Shown here: positions 21,683 to 23,067 of the stretch, one piece after another
Layout: every line of letters starts with the position of its first letter
Numbering within the stretch: the first letter of the stretch is position 1
Assembly: GCA_023401495.1 (NCBI GenBank)
Contig: JAEXDU010000217.1
Location: 1 to 23,067, forward strand
DNA: 23,067 nucleotides
Source of the DNA: Bacillota bacterium
Lineage (GTDB): Bacteria; Bacillota; Clostridia; Oscillospirales; Acutalibacteraceae
Direction: 5' to 3'
Notes under the pieces: generated by a model
Database searches by the model: none
What the model saw: only the letters and a program-made list of their open reading frames with translations
What the model was told of the DNA's origin: nothing
Made by a program: the position numbers and the translations under genes

Positions 21683-21961
21683 TTATCCTTCTTTCTGCTC
21701 TTCCGGCGACACATGATCCTTTGTTTTTCGTTTGTTGGGTAGAGATTGTTCTAAATCAAAGTAAAAAACTTCTTCAAATCTTTTTTCCAGGGCCACACAA
21801 ATCAACAGCGCCAGACGCGCGCTGGGACAAAACTGCAGGTTCTCAATCGAGCTGATTGTCTGGCGCGATACGCCCACCAACTCCGCAAGCTCGCCCTGTG
21901 AAATCCGTTTTTCTGCCCGCCACATGCGGATGCGATTTTTAAAAATCAGTTCCTGCTCCAT
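21683..21961 (-). CDS. XRE-family helix-turn-helix regulator
   Basis: This 92-residue DNA-binding protein has a helix-turn-helix at about residues 9-60: NRIRMWRAEKRISQGELAEL then VGVSRQTISSIENLQFCPSA, typical of the short Cro/C1-type regulators. A charged tail follows. The ATG has GGTGAGG a few bases upstream inside the end of the preceding gene; a GTG at 21973 is an alternative start that would overlap that gene's stop. It is the last gene of a small operon with the DUF6442-like membrane protein, a pairing frequent in Clostridia, and probably controls that operon. Confidence 0.9.
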   Translation of the reverse strand: MEQELIFKNRIRMWRAEKRISQGELAELVGVSRQTISSIENLQFCPSARLALLICVALEKRFEEVFYFDLEQSLPNKRKTKDHVSPEEQKEG

Positions 21962-21966
21962 ATTCC

Positions 21967-22278
21967 TCACCACGTATGCAAAAAATACAAAAGCAAGTTG
22001 GCAAGTGCCGCCACCATGGCGGCCACCGTTGCAACCAGATCAGTCTTCTGCCGGTACACTTTGTATTTGTGCAGATAAATGACCGCAGTATACGCCCAAA
22101 AGACTGCCATTAAATCATCGCTTTGAATCCCTTTCAAGAGATTGTACACCATCAGAAGAACCATCAGACACATCAGCACGAACTCGCCTTTTCTTCTCGC
22201 GCGATTATCTACAAACTCTGTTCCCTCATCACGGATTCTCGCCTGTTTATTGCTCTCTAAAATAACATTGCGATCCAT
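21967..22278 (-). CDS. DUF6442-like small membrane protein
   Basis: This 103-residue protein has a hydrophilic N terminus (MDRNVILESNKQARIRDEGT) followed by four hydrophobic segments between about residues 33 and 100 with short charged loops (HKYKVYRQKTD). The layout and the neighbouring XRE gene fit the DUF6442 family of unknown function. AAAGGAG lies before the ATG. The upstream gene is a clear paralogue: DEGTEFVDNRARR here against DEGTVYIENRLRS there, and DDLMAVFWAYTAVIY against YDLMAVFWLYGGIVM. Family name is from memory of similar pairs, so moderately sure. Confidence 0.75.
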   Translation of the reverse strand: MDRNVILESNKQARIRDEGTEFVDNRARRKGEFVLMCLMVLLMVYNLLKGIQSDDLMAVFWAYTAVIYLHKYKVYRQKTDLVATVAAMVAALANLLLYFLHTW

Positions 22279-22297
22279 ATTCTACTCCTTTATTCTG

Positions 22298-22652
22298 TCA
22301 GCGGTCATCAAATTCAATTCGGTAGCCACGTTTAACCAAGCGGCCAGGTGTTTTTATATAAAGTCCTACTGAAACAGCGGCAACCGCAAACTCAAGCAGT
22401 GCTATCACAAAATACGATTTCATTTTGCTAATACGATATCCCGAAAACATCACAATTCCACCATACAGCCAAAATACCGCCATCAAATCGTAATAAGGGA
22501 CCCCTGCCCAAATACTGTAAAGCATCAGCGCAATCAGGCAGAGCATCATTCCTTTTGTACTGCTGCTGCGCAACCGGTTCTCTATATAAACGGTACCTTC
22601 ATCCTCGCCACTTTGTACGCTTTATCCGGCTTAGGATCTCCTCACGATTCAT
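22298..22652 (-). pseudogene. Frameshifted DUF6442-like paralogue
   Basis: The gene starts at ATG 22652 with GGAGGG upstream and reads MNREEILSRIK, then hits a stop after KWRG. Removing one base at about 22619 restores a frame that continues VQSGEDEGTVYIENRLRSSS and on to the stop at 22298, giving a protein of about 117 residues with the same layout as the downstream paralogue. With that correction the distance from the start to DEGT is exactly 16 residues in both paralogues. No usable start codon precedes DEGT in the downstream frame. It is either a true one-base insertion or a sequencing error. Confidence 0.8.
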
Positions 22653-22685
22653 TCTTGGCGCTCCCTCCACTTAAATTCTAATTAC

Positions 22686-22714
22686 AAAATATCATATCCT
22701 GCTATCCTTGTCAA
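22686..22714 (-). promoter_or_regulatory. Promoter of the DUF6442-like/XRE operon
   Basis: TTGACA (22709-22714), 17-base spacer, TATTTT (22686-22691) preceded by TGA, minus strand. Confidence 0.65.
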
Positions 22715-22804
22715 GTAAACTTGTCATTATGATATAAACACTTGGCGATTTCGTTTGTTGAAAAGCGAATATTCTAAAAGTATAAAATATCTTCAGGAGG
22801 ACTC

Positions 22805-22839
22805 AAAAAAATACCGGTCTCTTTTAAAGAGACCGGTAT
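22805..22839 (-). terminator. Second terminator after 23S
   Basis: ATACCGGTCTCTTT pairs with AAAGAGACCGGTAT in a near-perfect palindrome, followed by TTTTTT on the minus strand. Confidence 0.88.
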
Positions 22840-22850
22840 AATGATGGTAT

Positions 22851-22882
22851 AAAAAGAAAAAAGAGAGCAAATTTGCTCTCTT
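22851..22882 (-). terminator. First terminator after 23S
   Basis: GAGAGCAAATTTGCTCTC palindrome followed by TTTTTTCTTTTT on the minus strand; a T4 on the other side could serve the plus strand weakly. Confidence 0.8.
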
Positions 22883-22967
22883 TTCATCCGTTTTAAAACG
22901 GGCACTGAAAACTGAATAAAGAAGAAACAGAAGTAAAGCAAGTTGAGCAAGGCCCAACCAAGAATTA

Positions 22968-23067
22968 ATGGTCAAGCCCTCGACCGATTAGTACTGCCAA
23001 GCTCAATGCATTACTACACTTACACACGCAGCCTATCAACCTTGTAGTCTTCAAGGGGTCTTACTAG
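22968..23067 (-). rRNA. rrl: 23S ribosomal RNA, 3' end only
   Basis: The minus strand contains the conserved 23S 3' end: AAGACTACAAGGTTGATAGG, then GTACTAATCGGTCGAGGGCT and TGACC near 22970. The gene continues past the right edge. No 5S follows within the next 4.8 kb downstream; instead two terminators stand at 22805-22882. The exact 3' end is uncertain by a few bases. Confidence 0.93.

Noticed and set aside
22600..22640. Programmed frameshift in the DUF6442-like paralogue
   Set aside because: No slippery heptamer, stimulatory structure or internal ribosome site is seen; a simple insertion or read error is more likely.
22793..22975. 60-residue open frame, minus strand
   Set aside because: It starts at the 23S 3' end and runs through both rrn terminators; a typical false call in rRNA spacers.

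Overview
The window looks like a chromosomal segment of a low- to mid-GC Gram-positive anaerobe of the class Clostridia, probably near the Oscillospiraceae/Ruminococcaceae. The reasons are strong AGGAGG-type ribosome binding sites with several TTG starts, an Rnf-type gene cluster, a potassium-type membrane pyrophosphatase, a YabE-like G5/3D cell-wall protein, an LL-diaminopimelate aminotransferase, a BirA-controlled BioY transporter and an XRE/DUF6442-type pair. No 16S sequence is present, so the lineage is an inference. Most genes lie on the minus strand.

Layout. 1-3401 (minus): rnfC-rnfD-rnfE-rnfA-like operon, running off the left edge, without rnfG and with most membrane redox ligands replaced. 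3480-4052 (plus): MecA-like adaptor. 4049-4687 (minus): ribulose-phosphate epimerase behind a structured leader. 4861-6429 (minus): small membrane protein plus AEC transporter transcription unit. 6434-6836: unknown small membrane protein with SOS-like boxes in its promoter. 7046-9174: membrane pyrophosphatase. 9314-10702: YabE-like protein. 10703-11703: AT-rich stretch without a convincing gene. 11704-12665: NYN-domain protein. 12770-15191: dapL with a divergent LysR regulator. 15208-16252: rplM-rpsI. 16372-17205: putative lipoprotein. 17226-17918 (plus): bioY with BirA operator. 17954-18172 (minus): a free-standing 5S rRNA gene with its own promoter and terminator. 18173-19130: repeat- and hairpin-rich intergenic region. 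19215-21610 (minus): two-gene ABC exporter. 21683-22714 (minus): XRE regulator, a DUF6442-like membrane protein and a frameshifted paralogue. 22968-23067 (minus): 3' end of a 23S rRNA gene followed by tandem terminators.

The most unusual item is the Rnf-like cluster. RnfC keeps both 4Fe-4S cluster motifs. Its nucleotide/flavin loop is altered, RnfG is missing, the RnfD flavin-attachment threonine position is a serine in a weak motif, and three of the four cysteines expected to hold the intramembrane 2Fe-2S cluster of RnfA/RnfE are replaced. This suggests a paralogous, re-purposed membrane complex rather than ordinary Rnf. Second in interest are the uncoupling of 5S from 23S, a terminator that is itself a dispersed repeat, a possible structured RNA near 18.6 kb, and the single-base frameshift in the first DUF6442-like gene.

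All assignments come from reading the sequence. No database search was run, alignments were made by eye, and promoter or terminator calls are pattern matches.
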